From Clostridia bacterium (GTDB taxonomy: Bacteria; Bacillota; Sulfobacillia; SLMV01): a DNA stretch of 18,082 nt. How positions within the stretch are numbered: the stretch's first letter is position 1; every line of letters starts with the position of its first letter. The DNA is taken from assembly GCA_003554565.1 (NCBI GenBank), contig PWGR01000013.1, positions 1 through 18,082 of the forward strand. The letters are read 5' to 3'. Shown here one piece after another: positions 1 through 6,495 of this stretch. The notes beneath the pieces were generated by a model. The model had not been told where the DNA came from, made no database searches, and saw nothing but the letters and a program-made list of their open reading frames with translations. A program made the position numbers and the translations under genes.

Positions 1-1140
1 GGGTGCCTGCAGTTGACCTATGATGCGAGAGAGGACAGTCTCACCATTCGAGACGATGAACCGAGCCACCCTCACCTGCTTCCCATTGATGATGATATAG
101 AGCCCTGCCCCGACATTGAATCCCGTATCGCCCAATATACTGAGGCGGTGAATCGTACCCTGGCGCAGAACACCGACGGCATCTACGATGATCTCCTGCA
201 GGTTGTCGCTTATAGCAGTGATGAGATCAGTAATCTGCCGAAAAAGAAAGAGACGCCGTATGGAAACCTCATAGCAGATGCATTCCGCTGGTCTGTGCAG
301 CAAAGAACGGGAGACAGGGTGGATTTCGCCTTCCAGGCTAACGGCCAGATACGCGGTCCTCTGCTTCCGGGAAACAGGGAGGAGACGCGCGGCCAGCTGT
401 CCCTGTATGAAGTCCTGTCCACAATGGGAATGGGTCACGGTCCCCAGGATGAGCCGGGATACCCGCTGGTGTCCATTTACCTCACCGGGGACGAGGTGCG
501 ACGGGTTCTGGAGATCTCTCATCTTCTGTCACAGATAATGGGGGACGCCTTCTTCCTTCAGGTCTCCGGACTGCGGTTCAGCTACGATCCCGGGCGGGCG
601 ATCCTCCTGCAGCTTCCCGTTGTGGACCAGCCACTGCCCACATATCGTGCCGTTCTGGAGGCCGAGAGGTACCTGGGAGATGATCCGAAAATGAGTGACG
701 ATTTCTTTGAGCCGCTGAAGCGGGGAGATGAAGATCTCTATCATGTGGTAGCAGATACTTTTGTGGCGTCATTCATTCCCATGGTCGGAGATATGCTGCC
801 ACGTCTCGAAATCAAACCCAGGGACTCTACGGGCCATCCCATACAGGACTTGAATGCGCGAATCATTGACGTCCGGGGAGAGCCACTGACCGGATGGCGA
901 GCAGTGGCAGACTATCTTCAGTCCATGCCAGCGGGAGACACAGGTGTGCCAGAGGTACCCGAGCTGTACGCAGGATCTGCCGGCAGGCAGGTCGAAATCC
1001 GGACTGTCTCCCTTCTGGTGTGGCCTATCTCGGGCATATTCCTGCTGGCCGGGTGCGCGGGCTACGTCGTTATGCGGCGGATAAGGCGAAGAAGGGATAA
1101 CACAGCCAATCCGGCCGGAAGAAGACGGGGTCGACATTGA
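1..1140 (+). CDS. 5'-nucleotidase/metallophosphatase family protein, C-terminal part, membrane-anchored (5' end outside window)
   Basis: The frame is open from the first base, so the N-terminal metallophosphatase domain lies outside the window. About 379 residues are visible. Seen: the 5_nucleotid_C hallmarks, namely GNLIADAFRW, then FAFQANGQIRGPLLPG (family form: NGGGIR), then YPLVSIYLTGDEVRRVLE and VSGLRFSYDPGR. Near the end (about bases 1003-1074) is a hydrophobic segment followed by a strongly basic tail (RRIRRRRD), which looks like a C-terminal membrane anchor with the catalytic part outside the cell. Known for the family: hydrolysis of 5'-nucleotides or related phosphoesters at the cell surface, with the C-terminal domain giving substrate specificity. 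The canonical NGG is NGQ here, so the exact substrate is uncertain. The stop codon overlaps the -35 of the next promoter, so this gene is probably the end of its transcription unit. Confidence 0.85.
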   Translation, partial: GCLQLTYDAREDSLTIRDDEPSHPHLLPIDDDIEPCPDIESRIAQYTEAVNRTLAQNTDGIYDDLLQVVAYSSDEISNLPKKKETPYGNLIADAFRWSVQQRTGDRVDFAFQANGQIRGPLLPGNREETRGQLSLYEVLSTMGMGHGPQDEPGYPLVSIYLTGDEVRRVLEISHLLSQIMGDAFFLQVSGLRFSYDPGRAILLQLPVVDQPLPTYRAVLEAERYLGDDPKMSDDFFEPLKRGDEDLYHVVADTFVASFIPMVGDMLPRLEIKPRDSTGHPIQDLNARIIDVRGEPLTGWRAVADYLQSMPAGDTGVPEVPELYAGSAGRQVEIRTVSLLVWPISGIFLLAGCAGYVVMRRIRRRRDNTANPAGRRRGRH

Positions 1141-1165
1141 CGTCGGAGCAGGGTAGTACTACGAT
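1137..1165 (+). promoter_or_regulatory. Sigma-A-like promoter of the padR-cobO operon
   Basis: TTGACG (1137-1142), a 17-base spacer and TACGAT (1160-1165) form a reasonable vegetative promoter (5/6 and 4/6 matches). The -35 overlaps the stop codon of the preceding gene. A 10-bp perfect palindrome, GTAGTACTAC (1153-1162), runs from the spacer into the -10 and could be a second regulator contact. The transcript would start near 1172, just before the 17-bp palindrome. Confidence 0.5.
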
Positions 1166-1174
1166 ACAGGTGGT

Positions 1175-1191
1175 ATTTGTGAGTCACAAAT
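1175..1191. promoter_or_regulatory. Perfect 17-bp palindrome, candidate PadR operator
   Basis: ATTTGTGA-G-TCACAAAT is a perfect inverted repeat of 8 bp with a one-base centre. It lies just downstream of the predicted promoter and just upstream of the preferred PadR start. Such a place is typical for autoregulation by a dimeric winged-helix repressor. It resembles a Crp half-site pair, but the spacing (1 instead of 6 bases) is wrong for Crp. The palindrome is seen; its use by the adjacent regulator is inferred. Confidence 0.5.
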
Positions 1192-1204
1192 GGGGGCGAT
1201 TCGG

Positions 1205-1606
1205 ATGAGATGCAAAAATGGGCACAGTCATGAAGATTGTCTCTGTCATCATCCAGGGCAGGGAGCGCTGCTGCAGGGCTTCATCCAGCCGACACTCCTA
1301 CTCCTCTTGCTGGAGGAGCCCAGCCATGGGTACGAGCTCACTCGGCGTCTCAGTGAGCTGGGGCAGGCGGACGCTGACCCGGGCGGCATCTATCGCAATC
1401 TGCAGAAACTGGAGGCTGACAACTTCATAGAGTCCAGCTGGGACACAACGGGCAGTGGACCAGCCCGCAAGGTCTACCATGTAACCCCTGATGGGCGCGA
1501 TTTCCTCGACACATGGGTGGGAGCTCTCACTCGCAACCAGGATCTTATAGAGGCCTTCGTTGATCGTTACACAGAGGTACGAGCCAAGCTGGAAGGTAAT
1601 GAATAA
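1205..1606 (+). CDS. PadR-family transcriptional regulator with Cys/His-rich N-terminus
   Basis: A 133-residue winged-helix regulator. The PadR signature is clear: FIQPTLLLLLLEEPSHGYEL, then GGIYRNLQKLEADNFIE and ARKVYHVTPDGRDFL, ending in a short helical dimerisation tail. Before this fold are about 20 extra residues with Cys3, His7, His9, Cys12, Cys14, His15 and His16, a likely metal or cluster ligand set. I prefer ATG 1205, with GGGGG 8 bases upstream. An in-frame ATG at 1190 sits inside the palindrome and has no well-spaced ribosome binding site. cobO follows after 19 bases, so the two should be co-transcribed. Known for the family: repressors that often act on their own operon. Inferred: it senses a metal, redox state or corrinoid and controls cobO. 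The effector is unknown. Confidence 0.9.
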   Translation: MRCKNGHSHEDCLCHHPGQGALLQGFIQPTLLLLLLEEPSHGYELTRRLSELGQADADPGGIYRNLQKLEADNFIESSWDTTGSGPARKVYHVTPDGRDFLDTWVGALTRNQDLIEAFVDRYTEVRAKLEGNE

Positions 1607-1625
1607 AAGCTGGCGGGAGGAACCC

Positions 1626-2225
1626 ATGGCGAAGTCGAACAATCTGGGTCCAGGTGCAACTCATGTTTACACCGGAGACGGCAAGGGGAAGACGACAGCG
1701 GCTCTGGGGCTGGCACTACGTGCAGTGGGACGGAATCTCAATGTTTTGATTATTCAGTTCATGAAACGGTGGGGTTACGGTGAGCATCTGAGCGCCAGGC
1801 ACCTGGAACCTCGCCTGACCATCATTCAGGTGGGTAAACCATATTTTGTGGCCCACGAGGACCAGCTCGACGAGAGCACACGGGCCGACGTTGAAGATGT
1901 GGCAGTTTTCCCCCCGGGATTACCTCCTCCCGAACTCGTGGAACAGGCAGAGGAAGGTCTGCAGAGAGCGCGCAGGGCATTTGCCGATCATTCCCACGAT
2001 GTAGTCATTCTTGATGAGATTAACATGGCGTTGTATTACGAGTTGGTTGCAGAGGATGATGTTCTGGATCTCATCCGCATGCGCCCGGACGGTGTAGAGC
2101 TGGTGCTGACGGGCCGGAGGGCACCGGATTCTGTCGTGGATATTGCCGACCTGGTGACCGAGATGCGTGAGATAAAGCATTACTGGACGAAAGGTCTCTC
2201 TGCACGGCGCGGTATAGAAGAATAA
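1626..2225 (+). CDS. cobO: Cob(I)yrinic acid a,c-diamide adenosyltransferase (CobA/CobO/BtuR type)
   Basis: A 199-residue cytoplasmic enzyme that transfers the 5'-deoxyadenosyl group of ATP to the cobalt of reduced corrinoids, giving adenosylcobalamin precursors. Seen: the P-loop GDGKGKTT (residues 17-24) near the N-terminus, followed by AALGLALRAVG, IIQFMKRW, ILDEINMALYYEL as the Walker-B region, and the C-terminal KHYWTKGLSARRGIEE, close to the family's 'G..ArrGIE' ending. Length matches the family. The start is ATG 1626, with GGGAGG 5 bases upstream. Longer in-frame starts overlap padR and lack a ribosome site. No other cobalamin synthesis gene is in the window, so it may serve salvage of imported corrinoids or de novo synthesis encoded elsewhere. 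Regulation by the upstream PadR protein is likely from the operon layout. Confidence 0.93.
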   Translation: MAKSNNLGPGATHVYTGDGKGKTTAALGLALRAVGRNLNVLIIQFMKRWGYGEHLSARHLEPRLTIIQVGKPYFVAHEDQLDESTRADVEDVAVFPPGLPPPELVEQAEEGLQRARRAFADHSHDVVILDEINMALYYELVAEDDVLDLIRMRPDGVELVLTGRRAPDSVVDIADLVTEMREIKHYWTKGLSARRGIEE

Positions 2226-2320
2226 CCACCTGACCTTCCACTCAGCGACACACAGGATCCCCGCACATTTCATACCTTGATACTGCATCCGCTTCGCAGG
2301 TTGAAATGGGGGGATTCCTT

Positions 2321-3316
2321 GTGCCTCGGGAAAAGGAAATCTACGACACACGCTGTCACGATACCGGCTCCGAATCATGTCCGTGCTTCCTCGCCGACGC
2401 AGGTCAGTGCATCGCCTGCCCCGTGCTGCGGGGTGAGCAGGACTGTGATGCCTGCGCCTGGGGTGGGGTGTGCGTCTATGATTCGTACAGTCGGGGCGAT
2501 CAGGCTCACACCCGTCGTTATATTCGCGCACCGATAAAATCAGAGAAATCCACTGCCGCAGGGCTGCACTGTGTAACTGTCCATACGCCCCGGCACTGGA
2601 GCGCTGAATTACGTCAGCCGGGAAGCTTCCTGATGGTAAAGCCGCCCGGATCTGAGGAAACATGGGCATGTCCAATGGCCGTATTCAGTGTCGCCTCTTC
2701 CGGTGAGCTGAGCACTATAGTCTATCGTGAGCGTGGTCCCAAGACCCAGCAGCTGGCCCGGCACCTGAAAACCTGGGAGGTTGCCGGCCCATATCGTTCT
2801 GGTCTGCTGGGCGTGCGACGGCTGAACAGGGCTGTGGACTGTGATGCCCTCATACTGACTTCGGGAACCGGGCAATCCCTTCTTCCAAACATCCTGCGCA
2901 GGCTCAATGACAACAATTGCTCCGTTCAGATAGCTCTCGATCCTGGAATGGACGGCGCAGCATATGTTGTGCAGGCGTTGCCTGAATTTGCTGGTAGTCT
3001 GTCGCTGATCCGTCTCGATGCCGAAATTGCTGGATGTAGGCACCAAAGCACTGCCGGGATTATCAGTTCATCGAGCGCACCTTTGGTGATCAGCCTGGGT
3101 AGTGACCACCTGCATATCAAAGTGGGGGCCGCACTCCAGCGAGATAGACTCTGGGTCGCATCAAATAACCGCATCATGGTGTGTGCAGCCGGGTGGTGCG
3201 GAGCCTGCACAGTGATCCGGCGCGATGGCAGTGAGCTGCGCGGCTGCCGGGCCGACATTGCTCCCGAGGATGTTTTCTGGTCGGGCGATTGGAAGGGAGA
3301 GAGGGATAGCAGATGA
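2321..3316 (+). CDS. PyrK-like FAD/NAD-binding iron-sulfur electron-transfer subunit with extra Cys-rich N-terminal domain
   Basis: A 331-residue protein in three parts. (1) The N-terminus carries nine cysteines in about 40 residues (from 12 to 51) with CPC, CxxC and CDAC groups, likely to bind iron-sulfur clusters or zinc. (2) The middle resembles the ferredoxin-reductase fold of dihydroorotate dehydrogenase B electron-transfer subunits: CPMAVFSVASS in the flavin-binding position and ALILTSGTGQSLLPNIL in the NAD-binding position. (3) The C-terminus has VCAAGWCGACTV then RGC, i.e. C-x4-C-x2-C-x12-C, the PyrK [2Fe-2S] pattern. The start chosen is GTG 2321 with GGGGGGA six bases upstream; ATG 2306 is also possible. 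It overlaps the next gene by ATGA, so the two products probably form one complex. No pyr genes are nearby, so a role in pyrimidine synthesis is not supported; the natural electron partner is unknown. Confidence 0.8.
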   Translation: MPREKEIYDTRCHDTGSESCPCFLADAGQCIACPVLRGEQDCDACAWGGVCVYDSYSRGDQAHTRRYIRAPIKSEKSTAAGLHCVTVHTPRHWSAELRQPGSFLMVKPPGSEETWACPMAVFSVASSGELSTIVYRERGPKTQQLARHLKTWEVAGPYRSGLLGVRRLNRAVDCDALILTSGTGQSLLPNILRRLNDNNCSVQIALDPGMDGAAYVVQALPEFAGSLSLIRLDAEIAGCRHQSTAGIISSSSAPLVISLGSDHLHIKVGAALQRDRLWVASNNRIMVCAAGWCGACTVIRRDGSELRGCRADIAPEDVFWSGDWKGERDSR

Positions 3317-4599
3317 CGGGACGTACAGTCATCATTGTCGGGGGAGGATGGGCCGGGTGCGCAGCAGCGCTCTCCGCCGCGATGGCCGGAGCTGAGACGC
3401 GCTTATTTGAAAAGACCGATATGCTTCTGGGTGCCGGCCTCGTGGGCGGAATCATGCGGAATAACGGCCGTTACACTGCAGCGGAGGAGGCACTCCGCAT
3501 GGGAGGGGGAGGTGAGCTTTTCCAGGCAACAGACGAGGTTGCCCGCCACGTGGATGTAAAATTTCCCGGACACTCTCACGCGAGTCTCTACGATGTAGCA
3601 AAGGTGGAACCCCTGGTCCGGGAGCACCTGACAGACGCCGGCGTTGACATTCAGACCATGCGTCGTATCGTGGGCCTGACGATGAATGAAGACAGTCTAT
3701 CGGCATTGGTGGATGAGGATGGAGATGTGATTCTGGGGGATGTCTTCGTGGATGCCACCGGAACCTCCGGACCGATGGGTGCCTGTGTCCGCCACGGAAA
3801 CGGATGCGTCATGTGCATCCAACGCTGTCCGGCCTTCGGTGGGCGGGTCAGCATTACCGGCCGCAGTGGGGTACGCGAGCTGATGGCCACGAAAGGTCCG
3901 GATCTGCCCGGTGCGATGAGTGGTTCAGGCAAGCTGAACCGGGAATCCCTCTCGCCTGGCCTCATCCGCACGCTGGATGAATCCGGGGTGGCCATAGTGC
4001 CGCTGCCCGAGGAGCTCACCCAGCTGGAAAAGCTGGCGAGCAAGCCGTGTCAGCAGTACGCCCTGCCGGAGTATGCAGACAATATCGTTCTACTTGACAC
4101 CGGCCACGTGAAGCTGATGACATCCTATTTCCCGCTGGATCAGCTGCGCACAATTGAGGGTTTCGAAAATGCCCGGTTTGAGGATCCTTATGCAGGGGGC
4201 AAGGGCAATTCCATTCGTTTCACAGCGATAGCCCCACGAAACCACGTCCTGCAGGTCAACGGCCGGCCAAATCTATTCTGTGCAGGCGAAAAGGCGGGAG
4301 TATACGTCGGGCACACTGAAGCCATAGTCACCGGCATGCTTGCCGGGCACAACGCCGCTCGCTACCTGCGAAACCGTGAGCTGCTCGAGATGAGCACGGA
4401 CACGGCCATCGGCGAACTGCTGGCCAGAGGTTGTGAGGCTCTGTTGACACCGGAGGGTCTGGCCGAAAGCCAGACTCTTGCCGGGTCCGTGCTGTTTGAG
4501 AGACTGCGCAAGAAAAATCTCTACACCACAGACAGTTCGGTGATAGACGAGCGCATCGAGCGGACCGGCCTGTGGCGAAAATTCTCCCGGCCGCTCTGA
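3313..4599 (+). CDS. FAD-dependent oxidoreductase, GidA/TrmFO-like, with a ferredoxin-type cysteine motif
   Basis: A 428-residue flavoprotein. Seen: an N-terminal Rossmann dinucleotide motif, VIIVGGGWAGCAAA (Gly10, Gly12, Gly15), an acidic residue after the second strand (LFEK), FVDATGTSG in the middle, and a C-terminal FAD-contact region FCAGEKAGVYVGHTEAIVTG that resembles GidA/TrmFO proteins. Unlike the tRNA-modifying enzymes it has a cysteine set, C158-x6-C165-x2-C168-x3-C172-P, of ferredoxin type, suggesting a [4Fe-4S] cluster within the flavoprotein. Its start overlaps the stop of the PyrK-like gene by four bases. Together they would make a flavin/iron-sulfur oxidoreductase able to pass electrons between NAD(P)H and an unknown acceptor. 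The substrate cannot be read from the sequence. Confidence 0.82.
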   Translation: MTGRTVIIVGGGWAGCAAALSAAMAGAETRLFEKTDMLLGAGLVGGIMRNNGRYTAAEEALRMGGGGELFQATDEVARHVDVKFPGHSHASLYDVAKVEPLVREHLTDAGVDIQTMRRIVGLTMNEDSLSALVDEDGDVILGDVFVDATGTSGPMGACVRHGNGCVMCIQRCPAFGGRVSITGRSGVRELMATKGPDLPGAMSGSGKLNRESLSPGLIRTLDESGVAIVPLPEELTQLEKLASKPCQQYALPEYADNIVLLDTGHVKLMTSYFPLDQLRTIEGFENARFEDPYAGGKGNSIRFTAIAPRNHVLQVNGRPNLFCAGEKAGVYVGHTEAIVTGMLAGHNAARYLRNRELLEMSTDTAIGELLARGCEALLTPEGLAESQTLAGSVLFERLRKKNLYTTDSSVIDERIERTGLWRKFSRPL

Positions 4600-4623
4600 A
4601 AGTGATCAGCTGGGGGAGGGGCC

Positions 4624-5622
4624 ATGTCGCAGAATTCGAGTCAACCCCGGAGCACACGTGAAGTGATAAGATGGCTGGAAGAGGGCCACATCTCAGCTGT
4701 GACCGCTATGTCGCATCTGGCTGACGGCTTCTCAGTTGAACCTGATACAGGCGACGATTCGAAAGTCACCGCGACAGAGCGGCGCAGCTCCAATCCCACC
4801 ATGTCCGTCCAACAGGGCAGGAGGGGACTGCAGAAGCTTTCCAGCTTGGTGGGACTGGGACAGATCAAAGAAGCTATTCGCGAGGTGGTGGCTTACGCAC
4901 ACATCCAGCAGAGAAGGAGCCAGATGGACCTTGCATCTCAGCCGTTGATGCTGCACAGCGTGTTCTCGGGGAACCCGGGCACGGGGAAAACCACTGTGGC
5001 ACGAATTCTCGCCGAGATCTTCCATGACATTGGTGTGTTGGAGAGAGGGCATTTGGTAGAGGCCGAGCGAGCTGACATCGTCGGCGAGTACATCGGTCAC
5101 ACCGCCCAGAAAATGCGCAAGAAGGTGAAGGCAGCCATCGGTGGAGTCCTGTTCATAGACGAGGCCTACTCGCTGGCTCGGGGCGGTGAAAGAGACTTTG
5201 GAAAGGAAGCGATCGACGCACTGGTCAAAGCAATGGAGGACCGCCGCGACGAGTTCGTGTTGATCCTCGCAGGTTATACGCAAGAGATGGAATGGTTCCT
5301 GACGCAGAATCCCGGGCTTCGCTCGCGGTTCGCGGCGCACCTGACATTCCCTGACTATTCGGCCGATGAGCTGGTTCGGATAGCCGAACTGATGCTGCGG
5401 GAACGTCAGTACCAGCTGTCCAGCGGCGGGCAGGACGCACTCAGGACCGTCGCCGGTGGGCTGCAGGGGGGAGAGTGGGGCAGGGGTAACGCGCGTTCGA
5501 TGCGCAACCTGCTGGAGCGGGCGATGCGCAGGCAGGCAGTCCGCTTGATGAATAACTCCAATCCCACCCGAAGCGAGCTATTGACCCTGCATGCTGAGGA
5601 TTTTGAGGAGATCATTCATTGA
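4624..5622 (+). CDS. spoVK: Stage V sporulation protein K-like AAA+ ATPase (SpoVK/CbbX family)
   Basis: A 332-residue AAA+ ATPase. Seen: Walker A GNPGTGKTT (residues 116-124), a pore-loop region EYIGHTAQKMRKK, Walker B VLFIDEAYSL (Asp179, Glu180), ILAGYTQEM, and arginine-finger region NPGLRSRFAAH. The first 75 or so residues are a variable N-terminal part. Start ATG 4624 has GGGGGAGGGG just upstream. Known: SpoVK is needed for normal spore maturation in Bacillus subtilis, and the related CbbX remodels inhibited Rubisco, so this family is thought to act as a remodelling chaperone. It follows the oxidoreductase pair by 24 bases and overlaps the next gene's start, so it is in the same operon. 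Its client is unknown; the upstream flavoproteins are candidates by position only. Confidence 0.88.
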   Translation: MSQNSSQPRSTREVIRWLEEGHISAVTAMSHLADGFSVEPDTGDDSKVTATERRSSNPTMSVQQGRRGLQKLSSLVGLGQIKEAIREVVAYAHIQQRRSQMDLASQPLMLHSVFSGNPGTGKTTVARILAEIFHDIGVLERGHLVEAERADIVGEYIGHTAQKMRKKVKAAIGGVLFIDEAYSLARGGERDFGKEAIDALVKAMEDRRDEFVLILAGYTQEMEWFLTQNPGLRSRFAAHLTFPDYSADELVRIAELMLRERQYQLSSGGQDALRTVAGGLQGGEWGRGNARSMRNLLERAMRRQAVRLMNNSNPTRSELLTLHAEDFEEIIH

Positions 5623-6314
5623 CGAGAAAATGTGCAATCGTCGGGGCAACCGGGTGCGGGAAAACCCTTCTGTTCTGGCGCATGTGTAAAATGACAAAAG
5701 CTGATCCGGATGCGGCTCAGACGCACAGCCGGTCCAGGAGCAATTCCCGCATGTACAGCGGACATATCCGCATGCCTTATAAGGGTGGGACAGGGGCCGG
5801 CAGTGATGAATGGACACTTATCGATACTCCGGCCCTGCACGACAGTGTACAGACTCCCGGGATCCAGGCTGCCGGTGCCGCAACTTTACGCCTGCTCATT
5901 TCCTGTGATGCGGTGATTCATGTAATCGATGCCTCGAGAGTGGGGCGGCTCGGGGGGCGGGCCGGACTGTACAGGGTAGACAGAGCCATCCATCACTTGA
6001 TCATGCATGCCGACTGGCCCAAGCTGCGGAGATCTCAGAATGGGGTACAGAGGCCAAACAGGGAGCATGCAAGTTGGATTGATCGCTTCCTGCCTGTCCT
6101 GCGTCGCCGGACTGAGCGGGTGCGCAATGGAAAACTGAACTCACCTGTCTACATTGTGGCCGCCAACAAGATGGATCTGCCCTGGTCACGAGTTGGTCAT
6201 GCCAACATACAGAAAGCATGTTCTGGAGCAGTGGTCTTGCCTCTTTCGGCCCGGAGAGGTGACGGAATTGGCGGGCTGTTCCGACACCTGGCGGAAAGAC
6301 GGCTCGGTCAGTAA
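5619..6314 (+). CDS. Small P-loop GTPase, unrecognised subfamily
   Basis: A 231-residue protein starting with TTG at 5619, which overlaps the spoVK stop (TTGA), with GAGGAG 8 bases upstream. Seen: G1 GATGCGKT (residues 9-16), G3-like LIDTPA (Asp69-Ala72), G4 NKMD and G5 LSARRGDGI. Two oddities: the G3 motif has Ala where DxxG GTPases have Gly, and about 60 residues are inserted between the switch II part and G4, rich in Arg and His (GRAGLYRVDRAIHHL and onwards). The first half resembles EutP/PduV-type Ras-like proteins in the P-loop form, but I cannot place it in a named family. Position between spoVK and hflX suggests a role in the same process. No membrane segment is visible. Confidence 0.75.
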   Translation: MTRKCAIVGATGCGKTLLFWRMCKMTKADPDAAQTHSRSRSNSRMYSGHIRMPYKGGTGAGSDEWTLIDTPALHDSVQTPGIQAAGAATLRLLISCDAVIHVIDASRVGRLGGRAGLYRVDRAIHHLIMHADWPKLRRSQNGVQRPNREHASWIDRFLPVLRRRTERVRNGKLNSPVYIVAANKMDLPWSRVGHANIQKACSGAVVLPLSARRGDGIGGLFRHLAERRLGQ

Positions 6315-6439
6315 GAAAATACAGATCACCTTCTGTGTCCGACTGGACGTAGCACCGCGCGCAATGGACAGCAAGACAGCAAGTCGGCATCTCAAACCTG
6401 GCTTTGTCACCCAGACCTGCCTCGCCGAACCGCCTCGTG

Positions 6440-6448
6440 TGATATAAT
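6440..6448 (+). promoter_or_regulatory. Extended -10 promoter upstream of hflX
   Basis: TGATATAAT gives a consensus -10 (TATAAT, 6443-6448) with the extended TGn element. The place for a -35 (about 6420-6425) shows no good match, as is common for extended -10 promoters. It would give hflX-glnA their own transcription besides read-through from spoVK. The start point would be near 6454-6456. Confidence 0.55.
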
Positions 6449-6459
6449 TTGCGTTGAGG

Positions 6460-6495
6460 ATGTACGAGGTGGTGAAAGTGGGGGATTTTGATTGA
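6460..6495 (+). other. Possible 11-codon leader ORF overlapping the hflX start
   Basis: ATG at 6460 opens an 11-residue reading frame (MYEVVKVGDFD) whose TGA stop (6493-6495) overlaps the hflX TTG start as TTGA. It begins only a few bases after the predicted transcription start and contains the GGGGGA ribosome site of hflX. It may be chance, or it may couple ribosome loading to hflX. Confidence 0.2.

Noticed and set aside
1175..1191. Crp/Fnr-type binding site
   Set aside because: The half-sites TGTGA/TCACA are present, but the spacing is one base instead of six, so a Crp dimer would not fit. A PadR operator is more likely.
2321..3316. pyrK of pyrimidine synthesis
   Set aside because: The C-terminal cluster pattern is similar, but the extra Cys-rich N-terminus, the altered NAD motif and the lack of pyrD or other pyr genes speak against it.
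3313..4599. trmFO or gidA (mnmG) proper
   Set aside because: Only the N- and C-terminal FAD regions resemble these; the cysteine cluster motif and coupling to a PyrK-like subunit suggest a different function.
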